Source of the DNA: Nocardioides sp.
Lineage (GTDB): Bacteria > Actinomycetota > Actinomycetes > Propionibacteriales > Nocardioidaceae
NCBI GenBank assembly: GCA_030145945.1
Contig: JASLDK010000016.1
Coordinates: 1-14,546, forward strand
Direction: 5' to 3'
Length of the DNA: 14,546 nucleotides
The notes under the pieces were generated by a model, which did no database searches, was not told the DNA's origin, and worked only from the letters and a program-made list of their open reading frames with translations. Both the position numbers and the translations under genes were made by a program. Of this stretch, positions 7,190-13,417 are shown in pieces; within the stretch, counting starts at the first letter, position 1; each line of letters starts with the position of its first letter.

Positions 7190-7960
7190 TCAGCGCGAGG
7201 CAGCAGGCCCCCGGCCCGACCAGGCCTCTTCCCCCTTGCGCGCCATCGACCACATCTGGGCGCCGCGCTCGATCTCCACGGCCTGCGCCCAGGAGATCGC
7301 CGTACCGAGCTCCAACTGAAGGCTCGCCTTGATCCGCCGCGCCAGGACCGGGTCCTCGGCCGCCACGCTGACCAACTCTCCAGCCAGCGCGTCGAGCTCC
7401 TCCCGAGGCGCGCAGGCGAACGCCCATCCCAGTTCCTGGGCCCGTCGTCCCGTCAGCGGCCGCCCGAACAGGACCATGGCCGCAGCGGTCGGTCGCCCGA
7501 GACTGCGCCCCAGCAAGCCGATGTGCCCGCCTCCCGGATGGATGCGCCGCGCCAGGAACCCGCTGTCGAACACGGCATCCTCGGTCGTCAACAGCACGTC
7601 GGTCGCCGCTGCGAGGTTCATGCCGGCACCGACGGCTCCGCCGACCACGACCGCGACGGTCGGCACAGGCAGGGCACCGATCCGACCGAAGACGTCGTAG
7701 ACATTCGAGATCGTGGCAACCGAATCAGGCGCCGCTGGGTTCCCGGACGCCGCCGCAAGACTGCGCGTGTCGGCTCCGCTGCAGAAGTAGTCGCCCTCCG
7801 CGCGAACGATCACCGCACCGACCGACAGGTCCTGCTCGATTGCCGCGCAATGCTCGATCGCCTGCGCCGCCATCTCCTGCGTGATGGCGTTCTTCCTGCC
7901 TGGGTTGTCGAATGTCAGCGTGGCAGTGCCGGCGCTGACAGCGAGTTGGACGGTCGCCAT
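7190..7960 (-). CDS. Enoyl-CoA hydratase/isomerase (crotonase) family protein lacking both hydratase glutamates
   Basis: A 256-residue crotonase-fold protein. Seen are the oxyanion-hole segment DYFCSGADTRSLA (residues 57-69) and the second signature AVGAGMNLAAATD (109-121), followed by FDSGFLARRIHPGGGHIGLL. In enoyl-CoA hydratases the acid/base glutamates (rat 144 and 164) align here with Asn115 and Phe135, so simple hydration is unlikely. Other crotonases use the oxyanion hole for isomerisation, thioester hydrolysis or C-C bond cleavage, and one of these, or an unassigned reaction on a CoA ester, fits better. ATG 7960 has TTGGAG upstream; the frame extends further but without a good start. 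An 8-bp-armed palindrome sits 40 bases before the start. The next gene downstream is the flavin reductase, 99 bp away, so pathway membership is possible but not shown. Confidence 0.8.
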   Translation of the reverse strand: MATVQLAVSAGTATLTFDNPGRKNAITQEMAAQAIEHCAAIEQDLSVGAVIVRAEGDYFCSGADTRSLAAASGNPAAPDSVATISNVYDVFGRIGALPVPTVAVVVGGAVGAGMNLAAATDVLLTTEDAVFDSGFLARRIHPGGGHIGLLGRSLGRPTAAAMVLFGRPLTGRRAQELGWAFACAPREELDALAGELVSVAAEDPVLARRIKASLQLELGTAISWAQAVEIERGAQMWSMARKGEEAWSGRGPAASR

Positions 7961-7999
7961 GTCGTCTCCAAGGGGCGTGAGGGTGATGACCAGAACCCT

Positions 8000-8019
8000 A
8001 ACATACCAATCGGTATGTT
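8000..8019. promoter_or_regulatory. 20-bp perfect palindrome (operator) upstream of the crotonase gene
   Basis: AACATACC and GGTATGTT form perfect arms around AATC. The site ends 40 bases upstream of the crotonase ATG on the minus strand and 13 bases from the stop of the DUF488 remnant. It has the size and form of a TetR-family operator and shares TACC-N4-GGT with the site at 6501-6514. Repression of the crotonase gene by a ligand-responsive regulator encoded elsewhere is the likely meaning. Confidence 0.65.
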
Positions 8020-8031
8020 GGCTGTCGCCGG

Positions 8032-8337
8032 CTAACCGGGATAGGTGACCTGGCCGCCGCCCCCAACGACCGGCTCGGCACCCCACCTCCCCAGCTCATG
8101 CTGCTTCGACGCCTGACCGACGGCCAGATGCCACACCGTCCACCCGTGCGCGGCGAGGTCGTTCGCGATCAGGAGCCGGTGGCAACGCCACGGCGTCGGC
8201 TCCCCGCACAGCACCACCGTGTGGCGGTCGCGCGCCAGCGTTGCCAGCTCGACGCGCCCGTCGGCGTACTCGGCGGTGAGGGTGAAGTCCGCGTAGTTGT
8301 GGAAGCTCTGGTTGCGGGTTCGGCCGCGATCGTGTCC
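8032..8337 (-). pseudogene. 5'-truncated DUF488 family remnant
   Basis: The open frame between TGA (8338-8340) and TAG (8032-8034) encodes about 101 residues that match the C-terminal half of DUF488 proteins: RNQSFHNYADFTLTAEY, then TVVLCGEPTPWRCHRLLIANDL, with the characteristic CGE...WRCHR motif. Whole DUF488 proteins start with an IGHS-like segment and have roughly 80 more residues before this point. Those are absent: the frame is blocked by the TGA and the coding end of the kinase gene is only 48 bp further upstream. There is no ATG in frame; the only visible GTG codons fall just before the LCGE segment. The best reading is a deletion remnant left after the kinase gene came to lie next to it. 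A sequencing error would not restore the missing half. Confidence 0.65.
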
Positions 8338-8385
8338 TCACCCATGCCTCCGGTCTACCCGGGTGCTGGTGATCGGCGGCGTCGG

Positions 8386-9306
8386 TCAGACCTCAAGCTC
8401 TGCGCGACGTGGAGGATTCGCTCCGCTGCGGCTCACGGTGACCGCGGCTGCCGCAGCGGCGAAGCCCAGGATCCGCTCCCACGAATTGGCGTCGAGCGCG
8501 GCGATCCGGGTGGGTCCGGTCGCGCCGAGAAAGTCGCGGTCGCCGAGCGCCGTGATCAGGCCAGCCATGAAGGTGTCGCCGGCACCGATGGTGTCGACGA
8601 CCACGGCGGGAGGTGAGGCGACATCGACCCGACCCTGCGACGTCCAGACCGATGCGCCGTCGGCGCCTCGGGTGACGACCACGGCCGCCGGACCGTTGGC
8701 GAGCAGGGCCAGAGCGCTCTCCTCGACGGTGCGGTCGGGGCGGAGATCGGTCAGGTCCTCGTCGGACGCCTTGACGATCGTGCACCTGGCTACCAGCCGC
8801 TCGATCTGCTCGGCGACACGCGGTCCAGTGCCTGTGACCGCGCTGCGGAGGTTGATGTCGTAGGTGATCGTTGTTGCTTGCGCGCACCGCTCGACCACGT
8901 CGGACACGACCTCCGCCCCCGGGTCGATCAGCGCGCCGATCGAGCAGACATGCAGTGCTGCCGGCATCCGCGAAAGATCGGGTACGCCGAGCCGCCAGTC
9001 GATCTCGAACGCATAACTGGCCGATCCGTCGGCGCCCAGCCGCGCCACGGCAGTCGATGTGCGCTCGAGTCGGCGGGCATCAACCGCGAGCCGGACCCCC
9101 TCGGCCTCCAGGTGCGCACCGATCCGGTCGCCGTACTCGTCATCGGCAAAGCTCGTGCCCAACTCAACGCCCACACCGAGCCTCGCGAGAGCCACCGCCA
9201 CATTCGCCGCGCTGCCACCGACGTACGACGTCGAGGTGCCGTCGGCCGCCACGACGATGTCGATCAGGGCCTCGCCCAGGACGAGAATGCGTCCTTCCTG
9301 ACTCAT
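8386..9306 (-). CDS. PfkB family carbohydrate kinase
   Basis: A 306-residue ribokinase-type kinase that phosphorylates a sugar or a related small molecule with ATP. It shows the N-terminal GGSAANVAVALARLG motif (residues 30-44), TYDINLRS near 148, the ATP-site region VVVTRGADG near 209, and the C-terminal signature DTIGAGDTF with the catalytic Asp at 244. The pattern resembles fructokinases, but the substrate cannot be fixed. ATG 9306 precedes SQEGRILVLGEALID directly; there is no convincing ribosome binding site and the frame remains open upstream without a better start, so a leaderless mRNA is possible. The neighbouring genes give no pathway clue. The region 9307-9535 before it contains only the palindrome described separately. 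Confidence 0.9.
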   Translation of the reverse strand: MSQEGRILVLGEALIDIVVAADGTSTSYVGGSAANVAVALARLGVGVELGTSFADDEYGDRIGAHLEAEGVRLAVDARRLERTSTAVARLGADGSASYAFEIDWRLGVPDLSRMPAALHVCSIGALIDPGAEVVSDVVERCAQATTITYDINLRSAVTGTGPRVAEQIERLVARCTIVKASDEDLTDLRPDRTVEESALALLANGPAAVVVTRGADGASVWTSQGRVDVASPPAVVVDTIGAGDTFMAGLITALGDRDFLGATGPTRIAALDANSWERILGFAAAAAAVTVSRSGANPPRRAELEV

Positions 9307-9466
9307 GCCGGTCAGGCTACGTCGAGCGTGCTGCCAATGTCCGCCGAGCGAGCACGATCCGGCACCCGACAGCTCCGGTCGACAGCAGGGCCGGCACCCA
9401 GCGGTCCAGAAGCGCGGACGCACCGTTCGGCGGACCACCTCACGGGTCGCAGCCCGCCCTCGTCCG

Positions 9467-9482
9467 CCGGTCGTCCGACCGG
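9467..9482. promoter_or_regulatory. 16-bp palindrome in the divergent kinase/Cys-rich gene spacer
   Basis: CCGGTCG-TC-CGACCGG is a perfect 7-bp inverted repeat in the 229-bp spacer between the divergent kinase gene and the small plus-strand gene. It lies 54 bases before the plus-strand ATG and could be an operator. The rest of 9307-9535 shows nothing recognisable. Chance formation in GC-rich DNA is not excluded. Confidence 0.3.
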
Positions 9483-9535
9483 TCCACGTCGAAACCCGTT
9501 TGCGCGGACCCGCGTTCCCGGCCGACTCTGGATGC

Positions 9536-9829
9536 ATGGCGTACGCACGGTTCACCTCAGGAGACGTCTACGTCTTCTACTCAGTCGGGGACTTCCTCGA
9601 CTGCTGCGGCTGCCTGCTCCAGGACCGGGAAGTGGTGTACGACGACTCCGTGGTCTTCGGGTTCTATCTGCAGCCCGTCGGTGAGGAGTTCCAAACGACC
9701 TTCCACGAAACTCAAGGCATGGTCGATCACCTTGCGCTCCACCGCTCGGCCGGCCACGTCGTCCCCGACGGGCTCGAGGATGCACTGTGGGCCGATGACG
9801 CCCGCAATTCCCCGGCGACGCTAGCGTGA
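9536..9829 (+). CDS. Small conserved hypothetical protein with CCxC motif
   Basis: A 97-residue soluble protein starting MAYARFTSGDVYVFYSVGDF. Cys23, Cys24 and Cys26 form a DCCGC cluster, and the C-terminal part has His-rich spacing (MVDHLALHRSAGH) followed by LEDALWADD. The general layout (VYVF..., CCGC, HL..HR.AGH.VP) is one I associate with small actinobacterial and actinophage proteins of unknown function; metal binding by the Cys and His residues is possible but unproven. ATG 9536 was chosen as the point where the protein-like composition begins; a longer frame upstream reads as low-complexity Arg-rich sequence. There is no good ribosome binding site. Its last 9 bp overlap the 3' end of the minus-strand gene that follows. 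Confidence 0.7.
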   Translation: MAYARFTSGDVYVFYSVGDFLDCCGCLLQDREVVYDDSVVFGFYLQPVGEEFQTTFHETQGMVDHLALHRSAGHVVPDGLEDALWADDARNSPATLA

Positions 9830-10180
9830 TGCGTACTTGCTGAAGTCCTCCCACGGCATCCACCGCCGGACACCCTGATGCGTCCACGCCTGCATGAGTA
9901 GCGGGAACTCGCCGTTACCCCAGTCGAGGAGGTCGACGATTCCAGGAATCAGACGCTCGGCCTGCTCGAAGGTCTGCTCGACGAAATCGGCGCCGTCCAC
10001 GGCTGGCAGTTCACTCTCCGAGTACTCCCCCGGTCCGACCACCGTCCATCCAGAGAAGTCGGCTGCGGTCGTTTCGTTCAGGACAGCCCATCCCGGTTCG
10101 ACCTGACCGGCGAGCACAGGAACAGATATCCGCACGATGCCCCGGACGCCGGGGCGCCTCCCATCGGCCTTGAGCGTCAT
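9821..10180 (-). CDS. Hypothetical protein, 119 residues
   Basis: I do not recognise a family. The protein has ordinary soluble composition with no signal peptide or membrane segment. It has an acidic, Trp-rich second half (FSGWTVVGPGEY, LLDWGNGEFPLLMQAWTHQGVRRWMPWEDF). ATG 10180 is the first start in a plausible protein context, without a clear ribosome binding site. It lies 80 bp downstream of the DUF3800 stop on the same strand and is convergent with the Cys-rich gene, overlapping it by 9 bp. Its composition and the position next to DUF3800 fit an accessory gene. The 10181-10260 gap holds nothing evident. Confidence 0.6.
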   Translation of the reverse strand: MTLKADGRRPGVRGIVRISVPVLAGQVEPGWAVLNETTAADFSGWTVVGPGEYSESELPAVDGADFVEQTFEQAERLIPGIVDLLDWGNGEFPLLMQAWTHQGVRRWMPWEDFSKYASR

Positions 10181-10260
10181 GGTTCGACACTACGCCGCAC
10201 GCCCGACGACGGCTCTTGGCACGCTGAGCCACGTTCCGCGTGCCCGGCGGCTTGACGGGG

Positions 10261-10956
10261 TCAGTTCCCGAACCGCTTCCGATCCAGCGTCTTGAAGTAA
10301 CCCTTCTTCAGCGCGCGGGCGGCGCTGTCCTTCGGCGTCGAGAAGAAGTCGCTCTCGGAGGAGGACAGGCCAACGGTCTCGATCTTCTGTCGTACGAGCG
10401 CCAGCGTGCAGCACAGGTCTGCGACCTGGAACAGGCTGTAGTCCGACGGCACCACCTTCCGAACCTCGACGTTGGACAGGAGCGCGTTAAAGACGCTGTT
10501 GACGAGGGTCGTTATCTCCTTCTGACCGTTGTCGTAGTAGATGACGATTCGGTCCCAGCCAACGAAGTAGGCGAAGAGCTCGCGGATCAGCTCGCCGAGT
10601 TCCCGCGACATCCTGCTGACGAGCTGGTCATAGTCGAGCTCCCGCTTGCTGAAGACCCAGCTGTGATGAGTCAGCTCGCACTGGTGCAAGAAGTCGACGA
10701 GCAGACGGAAGATGGCGCGGCGCTCCGGCAGCTCCATCCAGCGGTACTCCTGCTCCCGGCGGATGAGCGGACCGGCGTGCACAGCGTGATCGGCCGACAG
10801 ACCACGCGTTCGCAACCCGGCGTGGATCTTGTCGAGGTGGCCGGTGATGTCGTCGCCTTGGTCGTGGAAGACGAGACTGAGGATGTAGAACGGCGAGTGC
10901 CCCTCGAAGGGTCCGAAGTCGCCAGACTCATCGATGAAGATGCTGAGTTCGCGCAA
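10261..10956 (-). CDS. DUF3800 domain protein
   Basis: A 231-residue DUF3800 protein. It begins with the family hallmark IFIDESGDFG (Asp9, Glu10) and has VIYYDNGQ (Asp142) and FQVADLCC (Asp180), acidic residues spaced as in an RNase H-like nuclease fold. DUF3800 proteins occur widely in mobile and defence-rich regions, but their function is not established. The start is TTG 10956, since the hallmark strand begins four residues later and no ATG or GTG is better placed; the CAGG before it is a weak ribosome binding site. A 12-bp hairpin ends only 20 nt upstream. By hand count, bases 10381-10560 contain 105 G or C of 180, clearly below the neighbouring genes, suggesting acquisition by transfer. 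Confidence 0.85.
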   Translation of the reverse strand: MRELSIFIDESGDFGPFEGHSPFYILSLVFHDQGDDITGHLDKIHAGLRTRGLSADHAVHAGPLIRREQEYRWMELPERRAIFRLLVDFLHQCELTHHSWVFSKRELDYDQLVSRMSRELGELIRELFAYFVGWDRIVIYYDNGQKEITTLVNSVFNALLSNVEVRKVVPSDYSLFQVADLCCTLALVRQKIETVGLSSSESDFFSTPKDSAARALKKGYFKTLDRKRFGN

Positions 10957-10970
10957 CCTGACGTCCCGGG

Positions 10971-11003
10971 AAAAGACTTGAGGCGGGGAGTCCCCGCCTC
11001 AAG
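10971..11003 (-). terminator. Rho-independent terminator (strong hairpin with T-run)
   Basis: On the minus strand CTTGAGGCGGGG and CCCCGCCTCAAG form a perfect 12-bp stem with an ACT loop (11003-10977), followed by TCTTTT (10976-10971). This is a classic intrinsic terminator. It would end transcription coming from menB, whose stop is at 11206. Because it ends 15 bases before the DUF3800 TTG, it could also act as an attenuator for that gene. Confidence 0.75.
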
Positions 11004-11032
11004 ATTTGTGACGGGGGTATCCCCGCCTAAAG
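10991..11032. repeat. Imperfect tandem repeat next to the terminator
   Basis: TCCCCGCCTcAAG (10991-11003) and TCCCCGCCTaAAG (11020-11032) are 13-bp copies with one difference, 29 bp apart. The second copy can also pair locally (CGGGG at 11012-11016 with CCCCG at 11021-11025). The pair looks like a duplicated hairpin module in front of DUF3800. The remaining spacer to 11205 shows nothing recognisable. Confidence 0.55.
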
Positions 11033-11205
11033 GGTGGACCATGGCCTCTCGGCCAGCCCAGGGCGATAACTCTAGCACCGCGGGCGAACAGTGCCCATGG
11101 GAATCGACACTCCACAGGATCGCCTTCGGACCTTACGGACTCCTTGCGGACCAGACGCGGACTGGCGCGCCTCAACAGGCCGCTGACCTGCGCAAACGCG
11201 CCAGA

Positions 11206-12150
11206 TCAGTAGTACCAGGGGTAGGGAGACCAGTCGGGCTCGCGCTTCTCCAGGAACTGGTCCCGCCCCTCCTGCGCCTCATCGGTCATGTAGGCGAGGC
11301 GCGTCGTCTCGCCGGCGAAGAGCTGTTGGCCGACGAGCCCGTCGTCGAGGAGGTTGAAGGAGTACTTCAGCATCCGCTGGGCGGTGGGGCTCTTGCCGTT
11401 GATGAGGCGGCCCCATTCGAGTGCGGTGGCCTCGAGTTCGGCGTGGGGGACGGAGCGGTTGGCGGCGCCCATCCGGACGGCGTCGTCGGCGGAATACTCC
11501 TGGCCGAGGAAGAAGATCTCGCGGGCGAACTTCTGCCCCACCTGACGAGCGAGGTACGCCGACCCGTAGCCGCCGTCGAAGGAGCCGACGTCCGCGTCGG
11601 TCTGCTTGAACCGGGCGTGCTCGGTGGAGGCGAGGGCGAGGTCGCAGGTGACGAACAGGCTGTGGCCGCCGCCGGCGGCCCAGCCGGGGACGACGCAGAG
11701 GACGATCTTGGGCATGAACCGGATCAGCCGCTGGCACTCGAGGATGTGCAGCCGGGCCAGGCGGGCCTTGTCGATGGGGCTCGGCTCTTCCGCACCGGTG
11801 TCCGTGGATCCGGCCGACACGTCCTCGTACTGATAGCCCGCCCGGCCACGGATCCGCTGGTCACCGCCCGTGCAGAACGCCCACTTGCCGTTCTTGGCGC
11901 TCGGACCGTTGCCGGTGAGGATCACGCAGCCGACGTCGGCGGACATGCGCGCGTGGTCGAGGGTGCGGAGCAGCTCGTCGACGGTGTGCGGGCGGAAGGC
12001 GTTGAGCACGTCGGGGCGGTCGAAGGCGATCCGAACGGTGCCGTGCGCCTTCGCGCGGTGGTAGGTCAGGTCGGTCAGGTCCTCGAACCCGGGGACCTCG
12101 TCCCACTGGCTCGCGTCGAACGTCTCGCTCACACCCTCGATCGCACTCAT
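11206..12150 (-). CDS. menB: 1,4-dihydroxy-2-naphthoyl-CoA synthase
   Basis: MenB closes the second ring in menaquinone synthesis, converting O-succinylbenzoyl-CoA to 1,4-dihydroxy-2-naphthoyl-CoA in the cytoplasm. The protein is 314 residues when started at ATG 12150, the length of the mycobacterial enzyme, and the numbering falls in register with it: TDADVGSFDGGYGSAYL places Asp185 and Ser190 at the positions known in that enzyme. Also visible are DRPDVLNAFRP, the oxyanion region WAFCTGGDQRIRG (90-102), VPGWAAGGGHSLFVTCD (154-170) and the C-terminal EKREPDWSPYPWYY. An in-frame extension to 12234 overlaps the divergent MerR start and is rejected. The gene stands alone on the minus strand; a strong terminator lies about 200 bp downstream. 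No other men gene is in the window. Confidence 0.96.
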   Translation of the reverse strand: MSAIEGVSETFDASQWDEVPGFEDLTDLTYHRAKAHGTVRIAFDRPDVLNAFRPHTVDELLRTLDHARMSADVGCVILTGNGPSAKNGKWAFCTGGDQRIRGRAGYQYEDVSAGSTDTGAEEPSPIDKARLARLHILECQRLIRFMPKIVLCVVPGWAAGGGHSLFVTCDLALASTEHARFKQTDADVGSFDGGYGSAYLARQVGQKFAREIFFLGQEYSADDAVRMGAANRSVPHAELEATALEWGRLINGKSPTAQRMLKYSFNLLDDGLVGQQLFAGETTRLAYMTDEAQEGRDQFLEKREPDWSPYPWYY

Positions 12151-12184
12151 GGCACCGAACGCTAGCCCCTCCGGACAGTCGGGC

Positions 12185-12216
12185 TTGACCTTGACCCCAG
12201 GGGCAAGGTCTACGGT
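12185..12216 (+). promoter_or_regulatory. MerR-type promoter and operator of the MerR-thioredoxin operon
   Basis: A -35 TTGACC (12185-12190) and a -10 TACGGT (12211-12216) are separated by 20 bp, the stretched spacing typical of MerR-controlled promoters. Between them lies an interrupted dyad with arms ACCTTG (12188-12193) and CAAGGT (12204-12209). The ATG begins 8 bases after the -10 element, so the transcript should be leaderless. Autoregulation by the MerR protein is the natural reading. Confidence 0.65.
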
Positions 12217-12223
12217 CGGTCCC

Positions 12224-12598
12224 ATGCTCATCAAGGACCTCGCCGACCGGGCAGGCGTGAGCGTGAAGGCTGTGCGCTACTACGAGTCCCGCGGCCTGAT
12301 CACGCCTGGTCGAGCGGCCAACGGCTATCGCGAGTACAACGACGCGGACGTGCTCGTCGTCCGCGAGATCAGGGCACTGCTGTCCCTCGGGCTCACGGCC
12401 GACGAGACGGTGCCGTTCGTCGAGTGCCTGCGCGCCGGGAACGAACGAGCTGATGTGTGCCCGTCGTCGCTGGACGCCTACCGGCTGCGAATCGCCGAGA
12501 TCGACCAGCGGATCGAGGAGCTGAGCCGGCTGAAGAACGAGCTGGCCGGGCTCCTGCACGACGCCGAGGACTATCCGAACCGACAGGAGAAGAAATGA
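12224..12598 (+). CDS. MerR family transcriptional regulator
   Basis: A 124-residue MerR-type regulator. The winged helix-turn-helix spans about residues 1-70, with the signature MLIKDLADRAGVSVKAVRYY, ESRGLI, and NGYREYNDADV. A dimerisation helix follows (RLRIAEIDQRIEELSRLKNEL). A single Cys lies in the DVCPSS segment near residue 80; the multiple-Cys clusters of SoxR or the metal pair of classic metal sensors are not present, so the inducing signal is unclear. ATG 12224 fits the conserved start of the family; no ribosome binding site precedes it, consistent with a leaderless mRNA. Its stop overlaps the thioredoxin ATG (ATGA), so the two genes form an operon, suggesting control of a thiol or redox response. 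Confidence 0.9.
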   Translation: MLIKDLADRAGVSVKAVRYYESRGLITPGRAANGYREYNDADVLVVREIRALLSLGLTADETVPFVECLRAGNERADVCPSSLDAYRLRIAEIDQRIEELSRLKNELAGLLHDAEDYPNRQEKK

Positions 12599-12918
12599 CG
12601 CTTCAGGAGATCACCGACGCCGACTTCGCCACCGAGGTGCTGTCGTCCGACGTACCGGTGCTCGTCGAGTGGTGGGCGCAGTGGTGCGGTCCGTGCCGCC
12701 AGATCGCGCCCGTCCTGGAGAAGCTGGACGAGGAGCGCGGGGAGAGCCTGCGCGTCGTACGGATGAATCAGGACGAGCAGCCGATCCGCGCGGCCGAACA
12801 CCGGGTGCTCGGCCTGCCGACGATGATCCTGTTCCGCGACGGAGCGCCGGTGCTGCAGCTCGCCGGAGCGCGGACCAAGGCGTCCATCGAACGCTCCATC
12901 GACGCTGCGCTGGCCTGA
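12595..12918 (+). CDS. Thioredoxin family protein
   Basis: A 107-residue thioredoxin, which reduces protein disulfides in the cytoplasm. The active site is WCGPC with cysteines at 31 and 34, following VPVLVEWWAQ; the cis-proline loop GLPTMILF and the following glycine region (FRDGAPVLQLAGA) are present. There is no signal peptide or membrane segment. ATG 12595 lies in the ATGA overlap with the MerR stop and has AGGAG a few bases upstream. Thioredoxin reductase is not in the window, so this may be an accessory thioredoxin serving the response governed by the MerR protein rather than the main cellular one. Confidence 0.93.
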   Translation: MTLQEITDADFATEVLSSDVPVLVEWWAQWCGPCRQIAPVLEKLDEERGESLRVVRMNQDEQPIRAAEHRVLGLPTMILFRDGAPVLQLAGARTKASIERSIDAALA

Positions 12919-12960
12919 CCGGGTCTGGAATATGGCCGGCCGGCGTGGTCTTGTGGAGAC

Positions 12961-13404
12961 ATGACACTCCAAGGTGACTACGAGCCGAGCAGCCAGCAGT
13001 GGGTCCGCGACCAGGTCGCGGCGTACGAAGCCTCAGGCGGCCGCGAGGCCAACACCCTGCAGGGCGGGAAGGACCCGATCGTCGTCATCACGTCGGTCGG
13101 CGCCAAGTCCGGCAAGCTCCGCAAGAACCCGGTGATGCGGGTCGAGAAGGACGGCGTGTACGCCGCCATCGCGTCGAAGGGTGGCGCGCCGGAGAACCCC
13201 AGCTGGTACGCCAACTTCGTGGCTCATCCCGTCGTCGACCTGCAGGACGGGCCGGAGCCGAAGTCGTACGCCGTCCGGGTTGCCGAGGGCGAGGAGCGCC
13301 AGCAGTGGTGGGACCACGCCGTCGCGACCTGGCCGACCTATGCGTCGTACCAGGAGAAGACCGATCGCGAGATCCCCGTCTTCCTGCTGGAGCCGATCGC
13401 CTGA
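12961..13404 (+). CDS. Nitroreductase/deazaflavin (F420)-dependent oxidoreductase, Ddn-like
   Basis: A 147-residue member of the split-barrel family related to mycobacterial Ddn (DUF385). Members use reduced coenzyme F420 to reduce quinones or other substrates. Visible family features are the long N-terminal helix ending in REANTL, VVITSVGAKSGKLRKNPVMRVEKDG, YAAIASKGGAPENPSWYANF, HPVVDLQDG, and the C-terminal IPVFLLEPI. The KSG-R-NPV segment contributes to cofactor binding in relatives. ATG 12961 has TGGAG close upstream. It lies 42 bp after thioredoxin on the same strand, and ends 13 bp before the convergent ACT-domain gene. Its presence implies the organism makes F420. The substrate is unknown. 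Confidence 0.9.
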   Translation: MTLQGDYEPSSQQWVRDQVAAYEASGGREANTLQGGKDPIVVITSVGAKSGKLRKNPVMRVEKDGVYAAIASKGGAPENPSWYANFVAHPVVDLQDGPEPKSYAVRVAEGEERQQWWDHAVATWPTYASYQEKTDREIPVFLLEPIA

Positions 13405-13417
13405 GGTCCTACGTCGA

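Noticed and set aside
10240..12165. A 641-codon open frame on the plus strand opposite DUF3800 and menB.
   Set aside because: It is antisense to two well-supported genes and has the composition of a high-GC shadow frame, with no recognisable domain.
12151..12234. Extended menB start at 12234.
   Set aside because: It would overlap the divergent MerR promoter and start; ATG 12150 gives the same length as the mycobacterial enzyme.
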